DNA from: an uncultured Roseburia sp.
GTDB lineage: Bacteria > Bacillota > Clostridia > Lachnospirales > Lachnospiraceae
Reading direction: 5' to 3'
Length of the DNA stretch: 27,246 nt
NCBI GenBank assembly: GCA_934358955.1
Contig: CAKRLC010000025.1
Location: forward strand, 1-27,246
Below the pieces are notes generated by a model that was not told the DNA's origin, did not search any database, and saw only the letters and a program-made list of their open reading frames with translations. The position numbers were made by a program, and so were the translations under genes. Numbering within the stretch: position 1 is the first letter of the stretch; the number at the start of each line of letters is the position of its first letter. Shown in pieces: positions 1-7,231 of this stretch.

Positions 1-138
1 CTGATCCGTCGTAATGCGATCGAGACAGGTGTGTATTGTATCACAGCAATGGATACAGCAAATGCACTGGCACGAAGCTTAGAGACAGCTACAGAAGATC
101 TGACACCGATCGATATTGCTACAGTGAAGAATTTATAA
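1..138 (+). CDS. carB: Carbamoyl-phosphate synthase large subunit, C-terminal end (partial)
   Basis: Frame 1 is open from the window edge to TAA at 136-138 and encodes the last 45 residues of a protein. It contains IRRNAIETGVYCITAMDTAN followed by ALARSLE, which matches the end of the MGS-like allosteric domain of the large carbamoyl-phosphate synthase subunit. That enzyme makes carbamoyl phosphate for arginine and pyrimidine synthesis in the cytoplasm. Only the C-terminal tail is visible, so catalytic residues cannot be checked. A strong terminator follows directly, so carB is the last gene of its operon. The call rests on recognising the tail motif; another MGS-domain protein is possible but less likely. 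Confidence 0.8.
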   Translation: MIRRNAIETGVYCITAMDTANALARSLETATEDLTPIDIATVKNL

Positions 139-149
139 AATAATGTTTG

Positions 150-176
150 AATGGGGCGCTTTTGCGCCCCATTTTG
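150..176 (+). terminator. Rho-independent terminator after carB
   Basis: GGGGCGC (153-159), loop TTTT and GCGCCCC (164-170) form a perfect stem, extended by AAT/ATT to 10 bp and followed by a short T run. It ends the carB transcript. An upstream ATG at 143 lies before the hairpin, so it is not a sensible start for the next gene. Confidence 0.9.
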
Positions 177-202
177 TGCTACAGGAAATGGAGGCAGACG
201 GC

Positions 203-1762
203 ATGAAAAAATACGATGATGATCTTGAATTTGGATCTTTGAATGAAGATTCAAAGGATTTCCGTGTGATAGTACCCATCATTATTGTTGCAGTTCTTCT
301 GGTGATCGTAATTGCCGCATTGGTACTTATAGGAAAAAACGGTAAAAATAAAGATGCTGGTGCTAATCTGGTGGCAACAGAGCAGAGCGAGACAGAAGAA
401 AGTACGGATGACAGAGCGACAGAATCTGTCGGAGCAACCGAGAATATGGAGGATGATGCCGAGGATCCGCAGAGCAGTAATCTGGAAAGTGAGACGGGTG
501 CCAGCGTGGATGTGACAGAACTGCTGTCAGCAGGAGACGTGGCAGAGTCAGAAGAAATCACCTTTGGTATAGATGTGGCAAAATACCAGGGAACGATCGA
601 CTGGAGCCAGGTGGCTTCTTCCGGTGTGCAGTTTGCGATGGTACGTGTTGGATACCGGACACAAAAAACGGGTGAGATCGTTGCAGATTCCAATGCCAGA
701 TATAATATGCAGGAGGCACTGGCGAATGGAATAAAAGTAGGTGCATATTTCTTTTCATCAGCTGTGAACGAAGAAGAGGCGGTGCAGGAGGCAGACTGGG
801 TAGCTGATTACATTTCCCAGTATCAGATCACCTATCCGGTTGCATTTAACTGTGAGGGTTTTGAACAGGAAGAGAGCAGGCAGTACACGCTGACACAGAC
901 GGAGAGGACTGATATTGCGATCGCATTTTTAAATGAGATTTATAACCGCGGATATACACCGATGTTTTATGCAGCGAAAAATGAATTGCTTGACGATGCC
1001 AAATGGGATACTTCACGAATAGAGAAAACTTATAAGATCTGGGTTTCACAGTATCCGATCGTCGCATATCCAGAGACAACACAGTCTGACTATACTGGAA
1101 CCCATGCAATGTGGCAGTATACGAACCGTGGAACTGTAGCGGGTATCAGTAAGCCGGTAGACGTTGATATTGCATATTTTGGTTATGCAGGAACAGCAGA
1201 GGCTAAAAGTGATATTGCACCGGAAAAAGTAAATGCGGATGCAGAGGCTTTGATGAAATTTTCAGACGTGAACGAAACCGTTACTGCAAAGCAGTCTACT
1301 AACCTTAGAAATATCCCAAGCCAGGGATCTGATGCAACAGTTGTGGCAACATTACAGAATGGCGATACTGTCACGCGGACAGGTGTGAGTAACAGTGGAT
1401 GGTCGCGTGTCAGCTATAATGGTCAGACGTTGTATGCAGTATCCAGCTATCTGACGACAGATCTGGGGTATAAAGCTCCTGCAACCAATACAGGTGCAGA
1501 GACAACAACCGCTGGCGCAGGATCAGGAGATGGACTGAAAACAAAATTTACTGACTGCAATGATATTGTAACAGCAAAGATCGAAGTGAATTTAAGGACA
1601 CTTCCAAGCGTTACAAACCCGGATGCAGCGGTGGTTGCTGTACTGAAAAATGGAGAGAACGTAACAAGAACCGGAATCAATACGGATTATGGCTGGTCAA
1701 GGGTGGATTATAATGGTCAGACTCTCTATTGTATTTCCAGTTATCTGACTAATGTACAGTAA
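203..1762 (+). CDS. Membrane-anchored GH25-type lysozyme with two C-terminal SH3 repeats
   Basis: The predicted protein has 519 residues. ATG 203 is chosen because GGAGG (190-194) lies 8 nt upstream; starts at 143 or 188 lack a site. There is one transmembrane segment (about residues 22-44, VIVPIIIVAVLLVIVIAALV), then an acidic Ser/Thr-rich linker (about 50-118). A GH25 muramidase domain follows (about 120-330: GIDVAKYQG, YFFSSA, YPVAFNCEGF, MWQYTNRG). Two bacterial SH3 repeats (about 352-420 and 448-519) both contain GWSRV.YNGQTLY and probably bind peptidoglycan. The expected role is cleavage of the glycan strand outside the membrane. The Asp of the first motif is D124, but the usual DxE pair reads N216-C-E218, so one expected acidic residue is Asn. 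Activity may therefore be altered. The gene is probably monocistronic. Confidence 0.88.
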   Translation: MKKYDDDLEFGSLNEDSKDFRVIVPIIIVAVLLVIVIAALVLIGKNGKNKDAGANLVATEQSETEESTDDRATESVGATENMEDDAEDPQSSNLESETGASVDVTELLSAGDVAESEEITFGIDVAKYQGTIDWSQVASSGVQFAMVRVGYRTQKTGEIVADSNARYNMQEALANGIKVGAYFFSSAVNEEEAVQEADWVADYISQYQITYPVAFNCEGFEQEESRQYTLTQTERTDIAIAFLNEIYNRGYTPMFYAAKNELLDDAKWDTSRIEKTYKIWVSQYPIVAYPETTQSDYTGTHAMWQYTNRGTVAGISKPVDVDIAYFGYAGTAEAKSDIAPEKVNADAEALMKFSDVNETVTAKQSTNLRNIPSQGSDATVVATLQNGDTVTRTGVSNSGWSRVSYNGQTLYAVSSYLTTDLGYKAPATNTGAETTTAGAGSGDGLKTKFTDCNDIVTAKIEVNLRTLPSVTNPDAAVVAVLKNGENVTRTGINTDYGWSRVDYNGQTLYCISSYLTNVQ

Positions 1763-1806
1763 AACAAGAATTTGTTATTGTGAAAAAAAGTGATTTTAAT
1801 CCTATA

Positions 1807-1835
1807 TTGAAAGGTTTTGCACAATCTGCTATCAT
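1807..1835 (+). promoter_or_regulatory. Sigma-A-type promoter for the SleB-like hydrolase gene
   Basis: TTGAAA (1807-1812) and TATCAT (1830-1835) are separated by 17 bp, 37 bp before the next start codon. No convincing terminator separates the GH25 gene from this promoter, so some read-through is possible. Assigned by motif only. Confidence 0.55.
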
Positions 1836-1872
1836 AGGCATGAAGGCAATAGTTTGACAGAGCGAGGTACCT

Positions 1873-3072
1873 ATGAAAAAAATTCCTTTGAGAAGGATCA
1901 TTGCAGCAGCTGTTTTGGCGTGCAGCCTTACGGTTACAACTGCTTATGCAGATGTAACGCAGGATGATATTAACAATGCCAAAAATCAGTTGGATGATCT
2001 GAACGATCAGAAAAAAGACGCCCAGAATGAAGTAAACGATATCAATGATAAAAAAACAGGACTACAAAGTGACCTGAATAATTTAAATGGACAGATGACC
2101 AATATTGTATCTTCTATGAACCAGCTGGAATCACAGATATCAGACAAGCAGCAGGAACTGGATACGCTTGGAAAGAAGATATCAGAGACACAGCAGGAGT
2201 TAGAGAAGGCAAGACAGCGTTCTGCAGATCAGTATGAGGATATGAAAGTGCGCATCCGGTATATGTATGAGAATGGGACAGAGTCCATGCTTGCGACGTT
2301 TCTTTCTTCGTCGTCTTTTGCAGATTTTTTAAACCGTGCTGAATATATTTCCCAGATTAATAAATATGACAGACAGCAGCTGCAGAATTTTATAGCGGTG
2401 CAAAATGAGATTGCAGAGGCAGAAGCTTCTTTACAGGAACAGAAGGAGACGATGCAGAGCGAGAAGACGAACCTGCTTTCTTTACAGAGCAATATGAAGC
2501 AAAAACAAAATTCCGTCAGCAGCCTGATCGATCAGACCCAGGCAAATATTGATCAGACAAGCTCCGATCTTGAAAATGCGAAAAATAAGGTGGATGATCT
2601 GGAAAACAAAATAAAACAGATGGAAGAATATGAGAGGCAGTTAGAAGCACAGAAAGCGAGAGAAGATGCCAAACGTCTGGAAGAGATCCGAAGACAGGAA
2701 GCAGAAAACAGCAACGTTCAGTATACCTATACTGCGCAGGATGGAGATGCTTATCTGCTTGGAGCAATCATCCAGTGTGAATCAGATGGGGAACCTTATG
2801 AAGGAAAGCTGGCGGTAGCAAGCGTTGTGCTGAACCGTGTAAAGAGCAGCTATTTTCCAAATACGATCGCCGGTGTGATTTACCAGAGTGGCCAGTTTTC
2901 ACCGGTCGCCAGTGGGCGTTACGCATTGCGCCTGGAACAGGGGGTAAATAACACCTGCATGAGAGCGGCGGAGGAAGCACTTGGCGGAAATATCACAAAT
3001 GACTGTCTGTATTTCAGAACAGTCATTGAAGGAATTGAAGGAACCATTATCGGACATCATATATTTTATTAA
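1873..3072 (+). CDS. Secreted coiled-coil cell-wall hydrolase, SleB/Hydrolase_2 type
   Basis: The predicted protein has 399 residues. A Sec signal peptide with a KK..RR start and hydrophobic core ends at AYA (residues 24-26). Residues about 28-285 form a long Gln/Asp/Glu/Lys-rich coiled coil of the PcsB/EnvC kind, with a central non-coil patch (YMYENGTESMLATFLSSSSF) typical of these regulators. The C-terminal domain (about 290-399) resembles SleB/CwlJ hydrolases: AIIQCESDGEPYEGKLAVA followed by SVVLNRV, and later GQFSPV. E303 in the CES motif aligns with the presumed catalytic Glu of that family. The architecture suggests a peptidoglycan hydrolase controlled through its coiled coil during division or growth. 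The family is common in Lachnospiraceae and is not proof of sporulation. The ribosome-binding site is a modest GCGAGG. It sits beside another wall hydrolase. Confidence 0.85.
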   Translation: MKKIPLRRIIAAAVLACSLTVTTAYADVTQDDINNAKNQLDDLNDQKKDAQNEVNDINDKKTGLQSDLNNLNGQMTNIVSSMNQLESQISDKQQELDTLGKKISETQQELEKARQRSADQYEDMKVRIRYMYENGTESMLATFLSSSSFADFLNRAEYISQINKYDRQQLQNFIAVQNEIAEAEASLQEQKETMQSEKTNLLSLQSNMKQKQNSVSSLIDQTQANIDQTSSDLENAKNKVDDLENKIKQMEEYERQLEAQKAREDAKRLEEIRRQEAENSNVQYTYTAQDGDAYLLGAIIQCESDGEPYEGKLAVASVVLNRVKSSYFPNTIAGVIYQSGQFSPVASGRYALRLEQGVNNTCMRAAEEALGGNITNDCLYFRTVIEGIEGTIIGHHIFY

Positions 3073-3086
3073 TTTTATAAAATCCG

Positions 3087-3123
3087 GAAGAAGAAGTGCA
3101 GAAACTGCATTTCTTCTTTTTTG
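3087..3123 (+). terminator. Rho-independent terminator after the SleB-like gene
   Basis: A 15-nt purine-rich arm (3087-3101) pairs with 3105-3119 across an AAA loop, with one G-U pair, and runs into a T tract. It ends the hydrolase transcript and isolates the butyrate operon leader. Confidence 0.85.
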
Positions 3124-3403
3124 TATATAATGCACAAAAAAAGTAGCGGAAGCAGTAGAAAACAGCCGAAGTAAATGATAAAAATTTAACAAAAAGTAGT
3201 CGGAAAGAAAGATAATAAGACTGAGAAAGTGAAAAAATAATGAAAAAAAGAGAAACCTATTGCAAATAAAAATAAAATATGGTAGCATGAGAAAGTACTG
3301 AAAAAGCCAATAAAAACGCTTGTTACATAAAGAGTGCAAGTGAAATAAGAAAAAAATTGAAATAAGGAAAAAGAGAGGCTATGCTCTTTTTTTTAAAAAA
3401 AGA

Positions 3404-3421
3404 TTGTTAAAAAATTAACGG
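3404..3421 (+). promoter_or_regulatory. Rex-type redox operator
   Basis: TTGTTAAAAAATTAACGG matches the known Rex operator pattern TTGTTAA-N4-TTAACAA at 16 of 18 positions, with both TTAA cores intact. It lies about 12-29 nt downstream of the start expected from the TTGAAA/TATGCT promoter. Rex is an NADH-responsive repressor known to control butyrate and fermentation genes in clostridia. A protein bound here would block early transcription when NADH is low. No rex gene is in the window. A lone TTAACAA half-site occurs at 3186-3192. Confidence 0.72.
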
Positions 3422-3453
3422 CGTTTTTAGGCAACTTTACATTTAGTAGGAAA

Positions 3454-3482
3454 CAAAATCTCTGCGACAGAGCGGAATTTTG
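3454..3482 (+). other. Leader hairpin just before thl
   Basis: CAAAATCTCTG (3454-3464), loop CGA, then CAGAG (3468-3472) and ATTTTG (3477-3482) form an 11-bp stem with a 4-nt CGGA bulge. There is no T run, so it is not a terminator. It ends 29 nt before the thl start and may stabilise the mRNA or bind a regulator. Function is unknown. Confidence 0.5.
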
Positions 3483-3511
3483 TACCACGAAACCGAAGGG
3501 AGAATTTCAAA

Positions 3512-4693
3512 ATGGCAAGAAAAGTAGTTTTAGCAGGCGCATGCCGTACAGCAATTGGTAAGATGGGCGGAGCATTAAGCAATACTCCAGCTGCAGATTT
3601 GGGGGCAATTGTTATCAAAGAGGCATTAAACAGAGCAGGCGTAAAACCTGAAATGGTTGACGAAGTAAAAATGGGTTGTGTAATCCAGGCAGCTCAGGGA
3701 CAGAACGTTGCACGTCAGGCTTCTATCAAAGCAGGACTCCCAATCGAAGTTCCAGCAATCACGATCAACGTTGTATGTGGTTCTGGTTTGAAATGTGTCA
3801 ATGATGCAGCTACCATGATCATGGCAGGAGAAGCTGATATCGTTGTTGCAGGTGGTATGGAAAATATGTCAATGGCACCATATGCTATGACAAAAGCTCG
3901 TTTTGGATATCGTATGAACAATGCAACAATCATTGATACGATGGTAAACGATGCATTAACAGATGCATTCAATCATTATCATATGATGATTACAGCAGAG
4001 AACGTATGTGATAAATATGGTATTACAAGAGAAGAATTAGATGAGTTCTCAGCAAACAGCCAGCAGAAATGTGAAAAAGCAATTGCTGAAGGCAAATTTG
4101 CTGATGAGATCGTTCCTGTTCCTGTAAAAGTGAAAAAAGAGATCGTAAACTTTGTTACAGATGAAGGCCCACGTGCCGGCACAACAGCAGAGTCTTTAGC
4201 AAAATTAAAATGCTGCTCTGGTAAAGAAGGCGGACTTGTTACAGCTGGTAACGCTTCCGGTATCAACGATGGTGCTGCAGCCGTTGTTGTTATGAGCGAA
4301 GAAAAAGCAAAAGAACTTGGTGTTACACCAATGGCTACATGGGTAGCTGGAGCACTTGGCGGAGTTGAGCCAGAAATCATGGGTGTTGGACCTGTTGCTT
4401 CTACAAAGAAAGTATTAGCTAAGACAGGACTTTCTATCGATGATATGGATCTGATCGAAGCAAACGAAGCTTTCGCAGCTCAGTCTATCGCAGTTGCAAG
4501 AGATTTACACTTCGATATGTCTAAAGTCAATGTAAATGGTGGAGCAATCGCACTTGGACATCCAGTAGGAGCTTCCGGATGCCGTATCCTTGTTACATTA
4601 TTACATGAGATGCAGAAGAGAGATTCCCACAGAGGTCTTGCTACATTATGTATCGGTGGCGGAATGGGATGCTCTACAATCGTTGAGAGATAA
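3512..4693 (+). CDS. thl: Acetyl-CoA acetyltransferase (thiolase)
   Basis: The 393-residue length is standard for the family. It condenses two acetyl-CoA to acetoacetyl-CoA in the cytoplasm, the first step of butyrate formation. The active-site residues are all visible: C89 in [10 protein letters not shown] (acylated Cys), H350 in [10 protein letters not shown], and C380 in [15 protein letters not shown] is also intact. AAGGGAGAA lies 7-8 nt before ATG 3512. It is the first gene of thl-hbd-bcd-etfB-etfA. Codon choice is uniform (GCA, ACA, GTT, AAA), like the ribosomal genes at 25.7 kb and unlike the regulators nearby, which suggests high expression. The leader carries the Rex-like site, so redox control is likely. 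Confidence 0.96.
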   Translation: MARKVVLAGACRTAIGKMGGALSNTPAADLGAIVIKEALNRAGVKPEMVDEVKMGCVIQAAQGQNVARQASIKAGLPIEVPAITINVVCGSGLKCVNDAATMIMAGEADIVVAGGMENMSMAPYAMTKARFGYRMNNATIIDTMVNDALTDAFNHYHMMITAENVCDKYGITREELDEFSANSQQKCEKAIAEGKFADEIVPVPVKVKKEIVNFVTDEGPRAGTTAESLAKLKCCSGKEGGLVTAGNASGINDGAAAVVVMSEEKAKELGVTPMATWVAGALGGVEPEIMGVGPVASTKKVLAKTGLSIDDMDLIEANEAFAAQSIAVARDLHFDMSKVNVNGGAIALGHPVGASGCRILVTLLHEMQKRDSHRGLATLCIGGGMGCSTIVER

Positions 4694-4707
4694 TTTAACA
4701 AAAATTG

Positions 4708-4795
4708 ACTGCTGTACCAAGCGTACAGCAGTTCATTATGCTGGAAAAATAAAGAGAATATTTTCCATAATTATTGTTGGCAATAAGATTGCCAA
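4708..4795 (+). repeat. Three successive hairpins between thl and hbd
   Basis: Hairpin 1 has ACTGCTGTAC (4708-4717) and GTACAGCAGT (4723-4732), a perfect 10-bp stem. Hairpin 2 has TGGAAAA (4742-4748) pairing with TTTTCCA (about 4761-4767). Hairpin 3 has TTGGCAAT (4777-4784) and ATTGCCAA (4788-4795), a perfect 8-bp stem. None has a proper T tract, so they look like mRNA processing or stability elements rather than terminators. Confidence 0.6.
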
Positions 4796-4833
4796 TCAGA
4801 ATAGTATGAAAACAGATTTCAGGAGGTACTGAC

Positions 4834-5706
4834 ATGAAAGTTGGTGTAATTGGCGCAGGAACAATGGGACAGGGTATTGCAAAAGCATTTGCCCAGGTAG
4901 AAGGATATGAAGTAGCTCTTTGTGATATCAAACAGGAATGGGCTGAAGGCGGAAAAGCTAAAATCCAGAAGGGATATGCAAGACTTGTAGAAAAAGGAAA
5001 AATGACACAGGAAGCTGTTGATGCAATCCTTGCAAAAATCACTCCAGGTTTAAAAGAAGACCTTTGCGCAGACTGCGATCTGATCGTAGAAGCAGCATTT
5101 GAAGATATGGGAGTTAAGAAAACAACATTCCAGGAATTAGACAAGATCGCAAAACCAGAATGTATTTTCGCTTCTAATACATCCAGCCTTTCTATTACAG
5201 AAATCGGAAATGGCCTGAGCCGTCCAATGGTTGGTATGCATTTCTTCAACCCTGCAGACCGTATGAAATTAATCGAAGTTATCGCTGGTGTAAACACACC
5301 TGTTGAGACCGTTGATGCTATCAAGAAGATTTCTGTTGAAATCGGAAAAACACCTGTACAGGTAAATGAAGCAGCAGGATTTGTTGTAAACCGTATTTTA
5401 ATCCCAATGATCAACGAAGCAGCTTTCATCAAGATGGAAGGTGTATCTGATGTTGCAGGTATTGATGCAGCTATGAAGCTTGGTGCAAATCATCCAATGG
5501 GACCATTAGAGTTAGGTGACTTTATCGGTCTTGATATCTGCCTTGCTATCATGGATGTTCTTTACAAAGAAACAGGTGACAGCAAATATCGTGCATGCCC
5601 ATTAATCCGCAAGATGGTTCGTGGTGGTAACCTTGGAGCTAAAACAGGAAAAGGTTTCTATGTATACAATGCTGACCGTACAAAAACACCAGTTGACGCT
5701 CAGTAA
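4834..5706 (+). CDS. hbd: 3-hydroxybutyryl-CoA dehydrogenase
   Basis: The protein has 290 residues, near the usual 282-290. It reduces acetoacetyl-CoA to 3-hydroxybutyryl-CoA with NAD(P)H. The Rossmann motif GAGTMG is at residues 7-12. The family signatures SNTSSLSITEI, GMHFFNPADRMKLIEVI (H136, E148) and GFVVNRILIP (N186) are intact. AGGAGG sits about 8 nt before ATG 4834. It follows thl after 140 nt of hairpin-rich spacer. No crotonase gene lies next to it, although many clostridial clusters have crt here, so the dehydration step must be supplied from elsewhere. Confidence 0.96.
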   Translation: MKVGVIGAGTMGQGIAKAFAQVEGYEVALCDIKQEWAEGGKAKIQKGYARLVEKGKMTQEAVDAILAKITPGLKEDLCADCDLIVEAAFEDMGVKKTTFQELDKIAKPECIFASNTSSLSITEIGNGLSRPMVGMHFFNPADRMKLIEVIAGVNTPVETVDAIKKISVEIGKTPVQVNEAAGFVVNRILIPMINEAAFIKMEGVSDVAGIDAAMKLGANHPMGPLELGDFIGLDICLAIMDVLYKETGDSKYRACPLIRKMVRGGNLGAKTGKGFYVYNADRTKTPVDAQ

Positions 5707-5718
5707 TAAGTAAAAATC

Positions 5719-5772
5719 GAATTTCATGAAAATGAGTGGAATGCTAGCATTCTCACTCATTTTTATGAATTC
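5719..5772 (+). repeat. 54-nt near-perfect palindrome after hbd
   Basis: The arms GAATT (5719-5723) and CATGAAAATGAGTG (5725-5738) pair with CACTCATTTTTATG (5754-5767) and AATTC (5768-5772). The inner GAATGCTAGCATTC (5739-5752) is itself a 14-bp palindrome. Only two single-base bulges and one G-U pair interrupt the stem. There is no T tract beyond the arm, so termination would be partial at best. It may act as a 3' stabiliser or RNase III-type processing site between hbd and bcd. Confidence 0.7.
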
Positions 5773-5792
5773 AGATATATTATTCAGGAGGC

Positions 5793-5904
5793 AAAATCCT
5801 CTCCTCATTCAAAGGAACCCGGATTTTTTCTTCGAAAAAACAAGGAGGAAAATCCTCTCCTCGTTCAAAGGAACTCGGATTTTTTCTTCGAAAAAACAAG
5901 GAGG
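5793..5904 (+). repeat. Two tandem 56-bp repeats that duplicate the bcd ribosome-binding site
   Basis: Copy 1 (5793-5848) and copy 2 (5849-5904) differ at only two positions (A/G at 5807/5863 and C/T at 5819/5875). Each contains TCCTCTCCTC, a small TTTTTTC-TTC-GAAAAAA hairpin, and ends in AAGGAGG. A further AGGAGG precedes copy 1 at 5786-5791. The last AAGGAGG (5898-5904) is the working site for bcd, 9 nt before ATG 5914. The earlier ones have no start codon close downstream. The CTCCT segments could pair with the AGGAG motifs and mask the site. Confidence 0.92.
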
Positions 5905-5913
5905 ATTGAAATC

Positions 5914-7068
5914 ATGGATTTCACTTTAGACAAGAAACATGAGATGGCGCGTTCCCTTTTCAGAGAATTCGCTGAAAACGAAGTAAAACCTCTTGCACAG
6001 GAAACAGATGAAACAGAGCAGTTCCCGGCAGAGACGGTTAAAAAAATGGCAAAATATGGATTCATGGGAATCCCGGTACCAAAGGAGTACGGCGGACAGG
6101 GATGTGACCCACTCACTTACGTGATGTGTGTAGAAGAATTATCAAAGGTTTGCGCTACAACAGGTGTTGTTGTTTCTGCACATACTTCCCTTTGCATTGA
6201 CCCGATCATGACATATGGTACAGAAGACCAGAAACAGAAATATGTCAGAGCGCTTGCTACAGGTGAAAAGCTTGGTGCATTTGCATTAACAGAGCCAGGT
6301 GCCGGTACAGACGCACAGGGAGCCCAGACAAAAGCTGTATTAGATGGTGACGAATGGGTATTAAACGGATCCAAATGCTTTATCACAAACGGTAAAGTTG
6401 CAGATGTATATATTGTGATTGCAATCACAAGCATTACAGAAGATAAGAGAGGAAGAAAGAAAAAGAACTTCTCCGCATTTATCGTAGAGAAAGGTGCTCC
6501 AGGATTCTCCTTCGGAACAAAAGAGAAGAAGATGGGTATCCGTGGATCTTCTACATACGAATTAATTTTTGAAGACTGCAGAATTCCAAAAGATGCATTA
6601 CTCGGACCAGAAGGAAAAGGATTCCCGATCGCTATGCATACACTGGATGGTGGACGTATCGGTATCGCTTCCCAGGCACTTGGTATTGCAGAGGGCGCAT
6701 TAGAGCGTGCAATCGCTTATACAAAAGAAAGAAAACAGTTTGGCCGTTCTATCGCACAGCAGCAGAATACACAGTTCAAATTAGCAGATATGGCTACAAG
6801 AATTGAAGCTGCACAGATGTTAGTATACAAAGCAGCAATGGCAAAAGCAAACCAGAAGGTTTACTCTGTAGAAGCTGCAAAAGCAAAATTATTTGCTGCA
6901 GAGACAGCAATGGCTGTTACAACAGAAGTTGTTCAGTTATTCGGTGGATATGGATATATTAGAGAATATGATGTAGAGCGTATGATGCGTGATGCAAAGA
7001 TCACAGAGATCTATGAGGGAACAAGCGAAGTACAGCGTATGGTTATCTCAGGTGCATTACTGAAATAG
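5914..7068 (+). CDS. bcd: Butyryl-CoA dehydrogenase (short-chain acyl-CoA dehydrogenase)
   Basis: The protein has 384 residues, typical of the family. It reduces crotonyl-CoA to butyryl-CoA using FAD. With EtfAB it is known in clostridia to bifurcate electrons from NADH to crotonyl-CoA and ferredoxin. Visible motifs are ALTEPGAGTDAQG and FITNG (FAD/substrate contacts), MGIRGSSTYEL, LDGGRIGIASQALGIAEGAL, the dimer-contact QLFGGYGYIREY, and the catalytic base E368 in ITEIYEGTSEVQ. ATG 5914 is fixed by AAGGAGG 9 nt upstream. The etfB and etfA genes follow, as expected for the Bcd/Etf complex. The long structured spacers on both sides suggest tuned expression relative to its neighbours. Confidence 0.96.
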   Translation: MDFTLDKKHEMARSLFREFAENEVKPLAQETDETEQFPAETVKKMAKYGFMGIPVPKEYGGQGCDPLTYVMCVEELSKVCATTGVVVSAHTSLCIDPIMTYGTEDQKQKYVRALATGEKLGAFALTEPGAGTDAQGAQTKAVLDGDEWVLNGSKCFITNGKVADVYIVIAITSITEDKRGRKKKNFSAFIVEKGAPGFSFGTKEKKMGIRGSSTYELIFEDCRIPKDALLGPEGKGFPIAMHTLDGGRIGIASQALGIAEGALERAIAYTKERKQFGRSIAQQQNTQFKLADMATRIEAAQMLVYKAAMAKANQKVYSVEAAKAKLFAAETAMAVTTEVVQLFGGYGYIREYDVERMMRDAKITEIYEGTSEVQRMVISGALLK

Positions 7069-7075
7069 ACGTGAT

Positions 7076-7197
7076 CTGGCGGATTGAGAATGGATGGAAG
7101 AAATATGGAATCACGCTTGCGTGAATGGAATATTTCTTACAGACATTTGAGAGCGCAACGCGCACGAAAAACACGCAGTGTTTTGAGTGATCCGCAG
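7076..7197 (+). other. Multibranch RNA-structure element between bcd and etfB
   Basis: An outer helix pairs CTG (7076-7078) and CGGAT (7080-7084) with ATCCG (7190-7194) and CAG (7195-7197). Inside it lie three hairpins. The first is AAGAAATAT (7098-7106)/ATATTTCTT (7130-7138), with an inner TCACGC-TT-GCGTGA stem (7111-7124). The second is GCGC-AAC-GCGC (7153-7163). The third is AAAACAC-GCA-GTGTTTT (7168-7184). There is no T tract and no convincing promoter. It resembles no riboswitch class I recognise. Confidence 0.55.
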
Positions 7198-7231
7198 TAA
7201 ACTATAAAATTCGTAAGGAGTGAATGAATAC

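Larger units (their letters stand above)
3124..3511 (+). promoter_or_regulatory. Gene-free leader of the butyrate operon with two candidate promoters
   Basis: This 388-nt stretch encodes no credible protein. Its first 300 nt are strongly purine-rich (A and G) on the plus strand. Two promoter-like pairs are visible, both with 17-bp spacers: TTGCAA (3260-3265) with TAGCAT (3283-3288), and TTGAAA (3357-3362) with TATGCT (3380-3385). The second would start transcription near 3392, giving a leader of about 120 nt with a Rex-like site just downstream of the start. If the first is used, AAAAAGAG/CTCTTTTT around 3369-3392 could form a weak attenuator hairpin. Confidence 0.55.

Noticed and set aside
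143..202. Earlier start for the GH25 gene at ATG 143
   Set aside because: The ATG precedes and reads through the carB terminator hairpin and has no ribosome-binding site; ATG 203 has GGAGG at ideal spacing.
133..693. Long antisense and alternate-frame open frames over the GH25, thl, hbd, etfA, tex, tsa and ispD genes
   Set aside because: They mirror well-supported genes, show low-complexity or codon-shadow composition, lack ribosome-binding sites and match no family.
3367..3394. Rho-independent attenuator in the thl leader
   Set aside because: AAAAAGAG/CTCTTTTT is a weak A-T stem that overlaps a good -10 element, so it is probably promoter sequence; kept only as an alternative note.
4590..4832. 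80-residue plus-strand frame across the thl end and spacer
   Set aside because: Half lies inside thl in another frame and the rest is the hairpin spacer; no ribosome-binding site or family.
5793..5904. Short CRISPR-like array
   Set aside because: Only two directly adjacent 56-bp copies with no spacers and no cas genes; it is a tandem duplication.
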